DNA of 64,000 bases from Myroides sp. WP-1. GTDB lineage: Bacteria > Bacteroidota > Bacteroidia > Flavobacteriales > Flavobacteriaceae. The stretch is from NCBI RefSeq assembly GCF_014145635.1, contig NZ_JACHTC010000005.1:62001-126000 (forward strand). Reading direction: 5' to 3'. Position numbers and translations under genes: made by a program. Of this stretch, positions 8,873 to 18,325 are shown in pieces (positions within the stretch are counted from its first letter, which is position 1; every line of letters begins with the position of its first letter). The notes under the pieces were generated by a model, which searched no databases, was not told where the DNA came from, and was given only the letters and a program-made list of their open reading frames with translations.

Positions 8873-10623
8873 AAAAACTAAACTCCATATCCCTGCGCAA
8901 AACCTTAGCATATGCCAAACCGTATCAAAGTAGATTTCGCTGGGTCATATTCTTTGCTATTGCCCTATCAATTTTTGCCGCGGCTCGTCCGTATATGGTT
9001 AAAGAAACGGTGAATCAATACGTTCAACCTCAAGATCAAAATGGTTTATTAATCTATGTTGGGTTAATGGCGATTGTGCTCTTTTTAGAGGTGATGTTTC
9101 AGTTTTTGTTTACCTATTGGGCAAGCTGGCTAGGTCAGGATATCGTCAAAGATATTCGCGAAAAGTTATTCAAGAAAATTATCTCTTTCCGCATGCGATA
9201 CTTCGACAATGAACCTGTAGGAAAACTCGTAACTCGTTCGGTATCGGATATCGAATCAATTGCCAGTATCTTCAGTCAAGGACTGTTTATGATTGTCAGT
9301 GACTTATTAAAAATGGTTGTTGTTTTGGCGATTATGTTTTACATGAATTGGAAATTGAGTTGCATTGTTTTACTAGCGATGCCTATTTTACTGTATGCAA
9401 CGCGTATTTTTCAAATCAAAATGAAAGATGCCTTCCAAGAAGTACGCACCCAAATTGCCAACCTCAACACTTTTGTTCAAGAGCGAATTTCGGGAATGAA
9501 AATCGTTCAACTATTTACTCGTGAAGAGATTGAGTATGAAAAATTTAAAGAAATTAACGAGAAGCACAACCAAGCATGGTTGAAGAATATTTTATATAAC
9601 TCTATCTTCTTTCCCATTGCGGATATTGTCTCTTCTTTAACTTTAGGTTTAGTGATTTGGTACGGGGGAATGTCTATTGTACAAGGCGATAACCTAACAA
9701 CCTTTGGAGATTTATTTGCCTATACGATGTTAATCAGTATGCTATTTAACCCATTGCGACAAATTGCAGATAAATTCAATGTCATGCAAATGGGAATCAT
9801 CGCTGCAGAACGCGTATTTGAGGTGTTGGAAATGGATGAGACAATTGAAAACAACGGTACAATTCAAGCTACGTCATTCAAAGGAGATATTTCATTGCAC
9901 AACGTTCACTTTAGTTATATTCCAGGGGTTGAAGTACTCAAAGGCATTGATTTAGAAATTAAAGCAGGACAAACCGTTGCCATTGTGGGTTCTTCTGGTG
10001 CTGGAAAATCAACAATTATTAACTTGTTAAATCGCTTTTACGATATCAATGCTGGAACTATCAAAATTGACAATATTGATATTCACGATTTTGAGTTGGC
10101 TTCACTTCGCAAACAAATTGCCATTGTTTTGCAAGATGTCTTCTTATTTAGCGATAGCATTATGAATAACATTACCCTTCACAACCCTGCTATTACTAGA
10201 GAATTTGTCATCGAATCAGCTAAAAAAATAGGCATACACGACTTCATCGTAAATTTACCTGGAGGTTACGACTATGACGTAAAAGAACGCGGAGTCATGC
10301 TTTCATCTGGGCAAAGACAATTAATTGCTTTTTTACGCGCTTATGTAAGTAAACCTAGTATTTTAATATTGGACGAAGCTACCTCGTCTATTGACTCTCA
10401 CTCGGAAGAACTACTCCAAAAAGCAACCGATTACCTCACACATAATCAAACGTCAATTATCATTGCACACCGCTTAGCCACTATTGTTAATGCAGATGTG
10501 ATTATCGTAATGGACAAAGGAAAAATTGTAGAAAAAGGTACGCATCAAGAGTTGTTATCCTTTGAAAATGGATATTATAGAAACTTATATGAATCGCAAT
10601 TCAAGGTAGTAGAATCTGCTTAA
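8869..10623 (+). CDS. MsbA-like ABC exporter (fused membrane and ATPase domains)
   Basis: 584-residue half-transporter that works as a homodimer. Residues about 20-320 form the six-helix type IV exporter membrane domain. The ATPase domain has Walker A GSSGAGKST (about 374-382), signature LSSGQRQ (about 477-483), Walker B ILILDEATSS (about 497-506) and the switch His in IIAHRLAT. Substrate is not determinable from sequence; lipid A/lipid or drug export is the family norm. Its ATG overlaps the truA stop by 4 nt. A strong terminator follows. Confidence 0.9.
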   Translation: MKKLNSISLRKTLAYAKPYQSRFRWVIFFAIALSIFAAARPYMVKETVNQYVQPQDQNGLLIYVGLMAIVLFLEVMFQFLFTYWASWLGQDIVKDIREKLFKKIISFRMRYFDNEPVGKLVTRSVSDIESIASIFSQGLFMIVSDLLKMVVVLAIMFYMNWKLSCIVLLAMPILLYATRIFQIKMKDAFQEVRTQIANLNTFVQERISGMKIVQLFTREEIEYEKFKEINEKHNQAWLKNILYNSIFFPIADIVSSLTLGLVIWYGGMSIVQGDNLTTFGDLFAYTMLISMLFNPLRQIADKFNVMQMGIIAAERVFEVLEMDETIENNGTIQATSFKGDISLHNVHFSYIPGVEVLKGIDLEIKAGQTVAIVGSSGAGKSTIINLLNRFYDINAGTIKIDNIDIHDFELASLRKQIAIVLQDVFLFSDSIMNNITLHNPAITREFVIESAKKIGIHDFIVNLPGGYDYDVKERGVMLSSGQRQLIAFLRAYVSKPSILILDEATSSIDSHSEELLQKATDYLTHNQTSIIIAHRLATIVNADVIIVMDKGKIVEKGTHQELLSFENGYYRNLYESQFKVVESA

Positions 10624-10638
10624 TGCGTTCTATTTATC

Positions 10639-10678
10639 AAAAAAAGGTCTGTTTATGTATAAACAGACCTTTTTTTTG
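10639..10678 (+). terminator. Terminator of the truA-ABC operon
   Basis: AAAAAAGGTCTGTTTAT / ATAAACAGACCTTTTTTTT hairpin with T-run, 16 bp after the ABC exporter stop codon. Confidence 0.9.
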
Positions 10679-10730
10679 GCTTCTACTTTTATTGACAAAT
10701 CAAAAAAAACTTTCTTAAAAATATAATTTG

Positions 10731-10984
10731 GCTCACTTATTGAGGTTAGTATCTTATTAGGTAAGATAAAGAAGGTAAAACACTTTATTTCAATCTCTTC
10801 GCATGACTCTGAACAACAAAAAAGATGGAAGACAGCTTGATCTCAACTCTAGTAAACTTTTTCATCTGGATTACCTCGGGTAGTCTTAAATACTAACGCT
10901 TTGACCAATGGTAATACTGTATTACCCCGTATTGTTTTATTTTGATTTGAGCGTGAGATTTCTCCATAATCTCACGCTCTTTTA
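10731..10984 (+). ncRNA. Candidate structured small RNA
   Basis: A gene-free stretch upstream of lpdA that ends in a strong terminator (10949-10984) not attached to any recognised gene. A possible -7 box TAATTTG lies at 10724-10730. Inside are local hairpins TATCTTA-TTAGG-TAAGATA (near 10750) and GGTAATA-CTG-TATTACC (near 10910). A 26-codon frame at 10803-10883 is also present but resembles no leader peptide I know. A short RNA of roughly 250 nt is a reasonable reading. No known family (6S, tmRNA, RNase P, SRP) was recognised. Confidence 0.35.
10949..10984 (+). terminator. Orphan intrinsic terminator
   Basis: Perfect 11-bp stem GAGCGTGAGAT / ATCTCACGCTC with a 9-nt loop and TTTT tail. It lies 200 bp before lpdA and 270 bp after the previous operon's own terminator, so it must end some other transcript. 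Confidence 0.8.
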
Positions 10985-11125
10985 TCGCTACACAAGGTCA
11001 ATCACATTTAAAAAATTTATCGCATTTTAGATTAATAGTTAACAATCATCTTCCAAAACTCACACAAAAAGCACATCCATTTACAATTCGACAATTTACG
11101 GTCTATCAACTTTTCAAACCGAAAG

Positions 11126-11156
11126 TTTCAAGAACGGAAATAATTGATTATTTTCG
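11126..11156 (+). promoter_or_regulatory. Probable lpdA promoter
   Basis: TTTC, 19-nt spacer (after TTC at 11127-11129), then TATTTTCG. This is one mismatch per box from the Bacteroidota consensus, 28 nt upstream of the lpdA ATG. A similar TATTTTCG lies at 14948-14955 before the first TonB receptor gene. Confidence 0.45.
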
Positions 11157-11183
11157 TAGCGTAAAATATAGAAATACATACAT

Positions 11184-12575
11184 ATGAAATTCGATATTAT
11201 TGTTTTAGGAAGTGGCCCTGGAGGTTACGTTACTGCAATCAGAGCATCTCAATTAGGCTTTAAAGTCGCAGTAGTTGAAAGAGAAAATTTAGGAGGTATT
11301 TGCTTGAACTGGGGATGTATTCCTACAAAAGCGCTTCTAAAATCTGCACAAGTATTTGAGTACTTGAAACATGCTTCTGATTATGGTTTGACAATTAATG
11401 GAGAAGTTGATAAAGATTTCGACGCGGTAGTTGCACGTTCACGTGGAGTTGCAGCAGGAATGAGCAAAGGTGTTCAATTCTTAATGAAAAAGAACAAAAT
11501 TGAAGTTATCGATGGATTTGGAAAAGTAAAACCAGGTAAAAAAATTGATGTAACAGATAAAGATGGGAAAGTAACAGAATACAGTGCTGACCACATTATC
11601 ATTGCAACTGGTGCTCGTTCTAGAGAATTGCCAAACTTACCACAAGATGGTACGAAAGTAATCGGATACCGTCAAGCCTTAACTTTACCTAAACAACCAA
11701 AGAAAATGATCGTTGTTGGGTCTGGTGCAATTGGAGTTGAGTTTGCTTATTTCTATAACGCAATGGGTACAGATGTAACTGTTGTTGAATTTATGCCAAA
11801 TATCGTTCCTGTTGAAGACGAAGATATCTCTAAACAATTTGAGCGTTCATTGAAGAAAGCTGGAATTAAAGTGATGACGAATGCTTCTGTTGAGAAAGTT
11901 GACACAACAGGTGAAGGAGTTAAAGCAACAGTAAAAACAGCTAAAGGAGAGGAAATCATTGAGGCTGACATCGTTTTATCTGCTGTTGGTATCAAAACAA
12001 ATATTGAAAACATCGGTTTAGAAGAAGTGGGAATTGCTACAGATAGAGATAAAATCTTAGTAAACGATTTCTACCAAACTAACATCCCAGGTTATTATGC
12101 TATTGGAGATGTTGTTCCTGGACAAGCATTAGCACACGTTGCTTCTGCAGAAGGAATTTTATGTGTAGAAAAAATTGCAGGTCACCATGTTGAACCATTA
12201 GACTACGGTAATATCCCTGGATGTACATATGCTACTCCTGAGATTGCTTCTGTTGGATTAACAGAGAAAAAAGCAATCGAAGCTGGTTATGAAATCAAAG
12301 TTGGTAAATTCCCGTTCTCAGCTTCAGGAAAAGCTCAAGCTGGTGGAACACCTGACGGATTCGTAAAAGTTATTTTCGATGCTAAATACGGTGAATGGTT
12401 AGGATGCCACATGATCGGTGCTGGTGTTACTGATATGATTGCTGAAGCTGTTGTAGCTCGTAAATTAGAAACAACAGGGTATGAAATCTTAAAAGCAGTT
12501 CACCCTCACCCAACAATGAGTGAAGCGGTAATGGAAGCTGTTGCTGATGCTTACGGTGAAGTAATCCACTTATAG
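11184..12575 (+). CDS. lpdA: Dihydrolipoyl dehydrogenase (E3)
   Basis: FAD enzyme that reoxidises dihydrolipoamide in pyruvate, 2-oxoglutarate or branched-chain 2-oxoacid dehydrogenase complexes. At 463 residues it has the normal length. Visible are the FAD fold GSGPGG (9-14), the redox-active pair Cys40/Cys45 in GGICLNWGCIPTK, the NAD fold VGSGAIGVEFA, the second FAD motif YYAIGDV, and the C-terminal catalytic HPHPTMSE (His440/442). It is monocistronic between an orphan terminator and its own terminator. The codon use looks like that of a well-expressed gene. Confidence 0.97.
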   Translation: MKFDIIVLGSGPGGYVTAIRASQLGFKVAVVERENLGGICLNWGCIPTKALLKSAQVFEYLKHASDYGLTINGEVDKDFDAVVARSRGVAAGMSKGVQFLMKKNKIEVIDGFGKVKPGKKIDVTDKDGKVTEYSADHIIIATGARSRELPNLPQDGTKVIGYRQALTLPKQPKKMIVVGSGAIGVEFAYFYNAMGTDVTVVEFMPNIVPVEDEDISKQFERSLKKAGIKVMTNASVEKVDTTGEGVKATVKTAKGEEIIEADIVLSAVGIKTNIENIGLEEVGIATDRDKILVNDFYQTNIPGYYAIGDVVPGQALAHVASAEGILCVEKIAGHHVEPLDYGNIPGCTYATPEIASVGLTEKKAIEAGYEIKVGKFPFSASGKAQAGGTPDGFVKVIFDAKYGEWLGCHMIGAGVTDMIAEAVVARKLETTGYEILKAVHPHPTMSEAVMEAVADAYGEVIHL

Positions 12576-12601
12576 TAGTAAATTCATTATAGTTTATATA
12601 T

Positions 12602-12633
12602 AAAAAGTCTGTCGTAATTCGACAGACTTTTTG
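12602..12633 (+). terminator. lpdA terminator
   Basis: AAAAAGTCTGTCG-TAATT-CGACAGACTTTTT hairpin with T-run, 27 bp after the lpdA stop. Confidence 0.9.
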
Positions 12634-12733
12634 CATTTGTCTCTTTTCTCAATATAAATATTTATTCCTCAATCTTTTGAAATAAAAACATAATTAGCTA
12701 TATTTAAACCTATTAACTATAAATATTCTATTT

Positions 12734-12940
12734 ATGAAACGTTTTTCAACCTCCTTTTTACGGAGTCTTACCTTTTTATTTTTGGTCGTCGGTATGATAC
12801 TAATGGTTCAAAATATCGATCACTTTCTCTATAAACAAACATTAGAATTCGGATCGTTAACCCTTGCTCTCACCTGCATTGCCATTAGTATTTATGGACA
12901 GCGAAAACTGAAGAAATCAACCCGCATTTCTCCTCTATAA
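12734..12940 (+). CDS. Small two-helix membrane protein
   Basis: 68 residues from ATG 12734. Two membrane segments are evident (about residues 10-28, SLTFLFLVVGMILMV, and 36-54, GSLTLALTCIAISIYG), with a basic C-terminal tail RKLKKSTRI. No family recognised. It stands alone; a 12-bp inverted repeat follows at 12955-12992. It is likely real because it has a good start and membrane topology, but this is not certain. Confidence 0.5.
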   Translation: MKRFSTSFLRSLTFLFLVVGMILMVQNIDHFLYKQTLEFGSLTLALTCIAISIYGQRKLKKSTRISPL

Positions 12941-12954
12941 GGATAGTCTAAAAA

Positions 12955-12992
12955 TAGATCTACCTTCAAGAAATGGCTGTAAGGTAGATCTA
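12955..12992 (+). terminator. Inverted repeat, possible terminator
   Basis: TAGATCTACCTT pairs with AAGGTAGATCTA over a 14-nt loop, followed by AAAATTG rather than a T-run. It could end the small membrane protein transcript, or be an operator-like palindrome. Confidence 0.4.
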
Positions 12993-13159
12993 AAATTGTA
13001 TAACTCTATTTTATTCAATGCTAGTTAAATCCTCGTATTCTAGTTCTCTCTAAAACTCATTCACTACCTCATGTCTGTATCGACGCAAAAAAAATTGAGC
13101 TAATCATTAAACAGCAACCTAATGAGGTAAAAAAAGCAACCTCACAAACTCTTGTTGAA

Positions 13160-13852
13160 TTACTCAATTAAAATCTGATACTTTCTACCAACCGGAATTT
13201 CGATATGGGTATGTAGTGTTACTTTCCCTAATTCTTTTTTCACAATCTGCTTGCGATTGACGATAAACGAACGATGTACCTGAATAAAATCGTCGGATAA
13301 CTCCGTTTTAATACTCACTAAAGAGCCATAAACGAAATAACTCTTACTTCTATTCTCAACAAAAATCTTGATGTAATTCCCCGCGCTTTCGACAAAAATA
13401 ATCTCGTCCATATCGATGGCTACATCTAATCCATCCTCGCGTATTCTCAATACATTGTCTTTGAATTCTTCTGTCGTTTCTTTTCTATTCTTACAAAAGA
13501 TCTTAGCCTTTTCGATCGCTTTCAAAAATTTGCCAAACGAAATTGGTTTCAACAAATAATCTACTGCATCTTTTTCATACGACTCCAAAGCAAAATCAGA
13601 ATAAGCTGTTGTAATAATTGTAATAGGCTTAACCGCCAACATATCTAAAAACTCCAACCCTGATATTAAAGGCATATTAATATCCAACAGCAAAATATCC
13701 ACTTCGTTTTTTTGCAAAAAAAGCAGTGCTTCTTTACCCGAAAAAGCATTGCCTATACATTCTAAATCTTCGCATTGACTAATGTGGCTCATCAAAACTT
13801 GATGCGCTGGCTTTTCATCATCTACAATTAAACATTTGTATTTAGTCCCCAT
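13160..13852 (-). CDS. LytTR-family response regulator
   Basis: 230 residues. The receiver domain (1-120) has Asp11/Asp12, the phospho-acceptor Asp57 in LLLDINMP and Lys102 in LLKPI. The C-terminal LytTR DNA-binding domain (about 130-230) has FVESAGNYIKIF and HRSFIVNRK. The start overlaps the last 25 bp of the upstream sensor kinase gene, so the two are one operon. Regulators of this type bind paired direct repeats. The divergent TonB receptor operon starts 158 bp beyond the kinase start and is the likely target (inference). Confidence 0.93.
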   Translation of the reverse strand: MGTKYKCLIVDDEKPAHQVLMSHISQCEDLECIGNAFSGKEALLFLQKNEVDILLLDINMPLISGLEFLDMLAVKPITIITTAYSDFALESYEKDAVDYLLKPISFGKFLKAIEKAKIFCKNRKETTEEFKDNVLRIREDGLDVAIDMDEIIFVESAGNYIKIFVENRSKSYFVYGSLVSIKTELSDDFIQVHRSFIVNRKQIVKKELGKVTLHTHIEIPVGRKYQILIE

Positions 13853-14820
13853 AATGTAAGTTTTGCTTTATAAATATTTTTTTGATCTTCCGATACAAAT
13901 CGAGCGTGTATACCCGATACTTCCAATCGCCTTTTTAAATTACTCAATCCCAAACCTGTTCCTTGCTTTTGCTTTTCTTTAGATAAACAGCTATTAATAA
14001 TCTCGAAGTAAATCTTTCCTTCTACCTCTTTCCACGAAATAGTAATAAAAGGGTTCTCGGTTTGTAAACTGAACTTCACCGCATTTTCTACTAAGCTAAA
14101 AAACAACAAAGGAGGAACGTTATATGCTTCAAGATCACCTTGATAATCAATATTTACCACAAGTGAGTCGCTGGTAAATTTATAGTAATCCAAATATTCA
14201 TTGACAAAATCAATTTCCAACTCTAGTCGTACCTCTTCTTTTTTACTTGCTTCAATTTGATAGCGAAATAAGTGAGATAACTGCAAAATACGATTGGGTG
14301 TATCATTGGGATTCGTCAAGGCTTCTCCATACAAATTATTCATTGCATTCAATAAAAAATGCGGATTGAGCTGCATTTTCAAGAACTTGAGTTCTGCTTC
14401 GGTATTGGCCAACTTTCGTTCGCGCAGAGTGATATTCTGGAAAGCCCATTGGTGAATAAAATACGTTCCTGTACCCAAAATAGTAAAAAACAAGGTGTTG
14501 GTTACCTCTAGAATCAAAGACTTAAACTCTCCTACGTAAATGGCGTATTGACTCAAACAAAATACACTAAAAACCAAGTATACCAAAAACCACAGTAAAA
14601 ATGAATCATACTTTTTGGTCAATAAAAATCGCTTGATTACAAACACGTTGTTGATATAAAGCAAGGAATAAATCAAAGCGATTGCAGGAACCATCTCCAA
14701 CAGAATCTCGCGGATACTTTTATCACCTATCGTTGTGTATTGAATGAATCCAAAAATCAAACACAAAGTTAATAAACCAAAAATATTGCGATACCATATA
14801 TTAGAATACCATCTCCACAT
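13828..14820 (-). CDS. LytS/YehU-type sensor histidine kinase
   Basis: 330 residues. Four predicted membrane helices fill residues about 10-125, with no large sensory domain outside the membrane. Then comes the His_kinase domain (PF06580 type) with phospho-acceptor His154 in LKMQLNPHFLLNAMNNLYGE, followed by a HATPase region with the N box SLVENAVKFS and the G box GTGLGLSNLKRRL. It pairs with the overlapping LytTR regulator gene. The signal is unknown. Confidence 0.93.
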   Translation of the reverse strand: MWRWYSNIWYRNIFGLLTLCLIFGFIQYTTIGDKSIREILLEMVPAIALIYSLLYINNVFVIKRFLLTKKYDSFLLWFLVYLVFSVFCLSQYAIYVGEFKSLILEVTNTLFFTILGTGTYFIHQWAFQNITLRERKLANTEAELKFLKMQLNPHFLLNAMNNLYGEALTNPNDTPNRILQLSHLFRYQIEASKKEEVRLELEIDFVNEYLDYYKFTSDSLVVNIDYQGDLEAYNVPPLLFFSLVENAVKFSLQTENPFITISWKEVEGKIYFEIINSCLSKEKQKQGTGLGLSNLKRRLEVSGIHARFVSEDQKNIYKAKLTLWGLNTNV

Positions 14821-14977
14821 GCTAAAAACTTTATGGACTAAAGATAGTTAATCCAACACATTGACTGCAAAAAACTTATACAAAAACCATTAAGATAAAA
14901 GTTCTTCCTTTTATATATTCTTTTCTTAAAAAACGCTAAAACTTACCTATTTTCGTACTCGAATTAATTATCAAATT

Positions 14978-17362
14978 ATGATGATACATAATCAAATAAG
15001 AACAGTATTTCTATGCTGTGTATTGTTTTTTATCACTTTAGGAATGAAAGGTCAAGCGACTTATCTGCTACAAGGAACAATAAAGGACAACCATGAACCT
15101 TTAATTGGAGCTACGATTTATATCAATGAAATTAGCAATGGTGCCATCACCGATGAAAAAGGGCATTATTCTATTGAATTAAAAGAAGGTTCTTACACCT
15201 TAAAAATATCGTATATCGGCTATACAGATAAGTTCACAAAAGTTAACTTAACCAAAAACCAAACGTTAGATTTTGTACTATCTACAGATAATTCTGAGTT
15301 ATCTGAGGTCGTGATTGTGCAAAACAGAAACAAAGCAGACATTCGAAAACCCGAAATGAGTGTCAATAAACTAACGACAGAAGAAATCAAAAAAATGCCT
15401 GTTGTATTAGGTGAATCTGATATCTTAAAATCTATTCTTCAATTACCCGGAGTGACAAACGCCGGAGAAGGTGCAGCGGGATTTAATGTACGTGGTGGAA
15501 GTGCAGGGCAAAACTTGGTTTTATTAGATCAAGCTACGGTATACAGTTCGTCACACCTTTTTGGATTCTTCTCTGTTTTCAATTCAGATGCTATACGTGA
15601 TTTAAAACTCTATAAAGGAGGAATTCCTGCTCGTTTTGGAGGAAGAGCCTCTTCTGTACTAGATGTCAATCAAAAGGAAGGAAATAAAAACGATTACGCT
15701 CTTGAAGGAGGGATTGGAGTTATCTCTAGTCGATTACTTGCGCAAGGTCCTATTCAAAAAGGAAAATCGTCTTTCTTGATTGCAGGACGCGGGTCTTATG
15801 CCCACCTATTCTTAAAAATGACAGATAATAAAAACTCAGCTTATTTTTACGATATCAACACCAAATTGAGTTTTGAACTCAATAAAAAGAATAAAATCTT
15901 TTTCTCTGCCTATTACGGAAAAGATATTTTTAGCTTTACCGATTTGATGAAAAACAGCTTTGGAAACTTAGCTGCAACATTGGATTGGCAAACAACCTAT
16001 AACGATAACCTAAGAGGAAACCTCACTTTATCTACTAGTCATTATACCTACGATTTAGACTTGGATTTGGTTGGATTCAACTGGACTAACGGAATTAAGA
16101 GTACACAATTGAAGTACGATTTCTTACACGATATCAACTCAGCCTTACAATTGCGCTATGGAGTTGGTCATATGGAGTATATTTTCTATCCTGGAACAAT
16201 CAAACCTACAAAGAGTGACTCTTCAATCAATTATAAAAAAATTGACAATAAATACGCTTCAGAAAGCAGTGCATATGTGGAGGCCGAACAAAATTTTGGT
16301 CAGCATTTTAGTGTGAACTACGGACTTCGTTTTTCTCATTTTAATGCCAAAGGAAAGGGAATTGAACATACCTATGCCAACGATCAACCTGTTTGGTATG
16401 ATCGCGAATTAGGTATCTATAAAATGGCTGATATGTTAGATCCGATCTACTACAAAAAGAATAAATCTATCGAACATTTCAACAATATTGAGCCACGTCT
16501 GGGAGTAGCGTATATCATCAATGACAATCAATCGATCAAGGCGAGTTATAACCGCATGACACAGTACATTCACTTGATGTCTAATACGGCTGCACCAACT
16601 CCTTTAGATATTTGGACACCTAGTGGAAAATACACCGATCCAGAACTAGTAGATCAAGTGGCTCTAGGGTACTTTCAGAACTTTTCAGAAGGTAAGTACA
16701 GCTTAGAAACAGAGGTTTTCTACAAAAAAGTAAAAAACAGCATCGATTATATTGACGGTGCTCAATTAGTGGGTAATGAAGCTATTGAACGCGTGATCCT
16801 CAATGGAGAAGCAAGAGCATATGGACTAGAAGTACTCTTCAGAAAAAACTTAGGCAAATTAACGGGATGGGTAGCCTATACTTTATCAAGAGCAGAGCAA
16901 CGCACTCCAGGGAGAACTGCTGACGAACCAGGAATTAACAACGGAGATTGGTATAGAGCTTCTTATGATAAATTACACGATTTATCTATTACTGCCATGT
17001 ATGAATACAATCCGAAATGGACCTTTAGTGCAAGTTTCACCCTTCAATCCGGACGTCCTATCACGTATCCAGAAGGACAATATGAATACTTAGGACTACG
17101 CGTACCTAAATTTGGAGATCGCTATGCAAACAATATGCCTGCTTATCACCATTTGGATGTTTCTGCTACGTATACGCCAAAACCAAATTCAACAAAACGC
17201 TGGAAAGGCGAATGGGTATTCGGCATTTACAATTTATACAGCCGATACAATGCTGCTTCTATCTCGTTTAGAGAAAATGAAGATATCCGAGGAAAAAATG
17301 AGGCAGAAAAAATGTCCATCTTCGGCTTAGTACCAAGTGTTACCTATAATTTTAAATTTTAA
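14978..17362 (+). CDS. TonB-dependent outer-membrane receptor
   Basis: 794 residues. After a signal peptide comes a carboxypeptidase-regulatory-like beta-sandwich (about 28-115, LLQGTIKDNHEPLIGATIYI). The plug domain (about 120-230) follows, with SILQLPGVTNAGEGAAGFNVRG split across it, then a 22-strand-type barrel ending in aromatic Phe (FGLVPSVTYNFKF). It imports an unknown ligand across the outer membrane with TonB energy. It lacks the SusC hallmark length (about 1000). It is followed 4 bp later by a DUF4249 lipoprotein gene, and is divergent from a LytS/LytT system. Confidence 0.92.
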   Translation: MMIHNQIRTVFLCCVLFFITLGMKGQATYLLQGTIKDNHEPLIGATIYINEISNGAITDEKGHYSIELKEGSYTLKISYIGYTDKFTKVNLTKNQTLDFVLSTDNSELSEVVIVQNRNKADIRKPEMSVNKLTTEEIKKMPVVLGESDILKSILQLPGVTNAGEGAAGFNVRGGSAGQNLVLLDQATVYSSSHLFGFFSVFNSDAIRDLKLYKGGIPARFGGRASSVLDVNQKEGNKNDYALEGGIGVISSRLLAQGPIQKGKSSFLIAGRGSYAHLFLKMTDNKNSAYFYDINTKLSFELNKKNKIFFSAYYGKDIFSFTDLMKNSFGNLAATLDWQTTYNDNLRGNLTLSTSHYTYDLDLDLVGFNWTNGIKSTQLKYDFLHDINSALQLRYGVGHMEYIFYPGTIKPTKSDSSINYKKIDNKYASESSAYVEAEQNFGQHFSVNYGLRFSHFNAKGKGIEHTYANDQPVWYDRELGIYKMADMLDPIYYKKNKSIEHFNNIEPRLGVAYIINDNQSIKASYNRMTQYIHLMSNTAAPTPLDIWTPSGKYTDPELVDQVALGYFQNFSEGKYSLETEVFYKKVKNSIDYIDGAQLVGNEAIERVILNGEARAYGLEVLFRKNLGKLTGWVAYTLSRAEQRTPGRTADEPGINNGDWYRASYDKLHDLSITAMYEYNPKWTFSASFTLQSGRPITYPEGQYEYLGLRVPKFGDRYANNMPAYHHLDVSATYTPKPNSTKRWKGEWVFGIYNLYSRYNAASISFRENEDIRGKNEAEKMSIFGLVPSVTYNFKF

Positions 17363-17366
17363 GCAG

Positions 17367-18209
17367 ATGAGAATTTTACCCTATATACTTATTCTTTTCA
17401 CCTTATCCTTTACTTCGTGTACAAAAGTAATTGATATTGATTTACCAACGGCTGAACCGAGATTAGTCGTAGAAGGAAATTTAGATTTCAACAAAATGGG
17501 AGATACAGACACTGTATTTGTAAAACTGAGTTTGACTACGGATTATTTTAATACAGAAATACCTCCCGTTAACAACGCGATTGTGCGCATTAGCGACAAA
17601 CAAGGCAACCAATTTCTATTGCGTGAATTAGCACAAACAGGAAGCTACTACACCACAGAAATTGCCAAACCAGTAGATGGTGATACATTCAAATTACAAG
17701 TAGAATATGACAACGATTTATATGAAGCTACTGAAACCTATAGCTCAAGTCCCGAAATTCTTGAAATTACACAAAAACGCGAAAGATACTTTGAGAAAGA
17801 TTACTATGTATTACGCGTCTATTACCAAGATACACCACGTGCAACTCAAAACTTAAATTACTACTATTTCTTTTATCAATATGCCTCAACAGCTCCACAA
17901 CCGCGTGTATTGTCTAATGAATACTCTAAAGGCAATAAAATGGAATCGCTGTTCATCATTGATGAAGATGCACGTCCAGGAGAAAAAGTAGAAATCGAAT
18001 TCGCACAAATTTCTAGAAACTACCACGATTTTGCCATGAGCTTTTTTGATGCTATCGGCAATGGTGGCGGACCGTTCCAAGTACCAAGCGGGCGAATTAT
18101 AGGAAACATGAAAAATAAAACAACACCTGAAAAAGAAGCCTTAGGCTACTTTAGAGTGATTGAAAAACAAACGGCTACGCATACTATTTTTGAACAGTCT
18201 AAACAATAA
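17367..18209 (+). CDS. DUF4249 family lipoprotein, receptor partner
   Basis: 280 residues from the ATG at 17367, chosen because the lipoprotein signal MRILPYILILFTLSFTSC begins there (Cys18). An earlier in-frame ATG lies inside the receptor gene. The N-terminal part (TKVIDIDLPTAEPRLVVEGNL) is the signature of DUF4249, a Bacteroidota family almost always coded beside TonB receptors with a carboxypeptidase-like domain. It is probably a surface or periplasmic partner of the receptor. The 4-bp spacing shows an operon. Molecular function unproven. Confidence 0.88.
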   Translation: MRILPYILILFTLSFTSCTKVIDIDLPTAEPRLVVEGNLDFNKMGDTDTVFVKLSLTTDYFNTEIPPVNNAIVRISDKQGNQFLLRELAQTGSYYTTEIAKPVDGDTFKLQVEYDNDLYEATETYSSSPEILEITQKRERYFEKDYYVLRVYYQDTPRATQNLNYYYFFYQYASTAPQPRVLSNEYSKGNKMESLFIIDEDARPGEKVEIEFAQISRNYHDFAMSFFDAIGNGGGPFQVPSGRIIGNMKNKTTPEKEALGYFRVIEKQTATHTIFEQSKQ

Positions 18210-18250
18210 AAAAAAGCGACAAAAACATTTCCGTTTTTGTCGCTTTTTTT
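18207..18250 (+). terminator. Terminator of the receptor-DUF4249 operon
   Basis: AAAAAGCGACAAAAAC-ATTTCC-GTTTTTGTCGCTTTTT, a 16-bp stem with T-run, starting at the stop codon. Confidence 0.92.
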
Positions 18251-18325
18251 TCAATTATCAGTGATTTGTCATGAGGTATCGGTAGATTTTTCTAAAATAA
18301 AAAGGTATTTTCTTTAAATGAAAAT

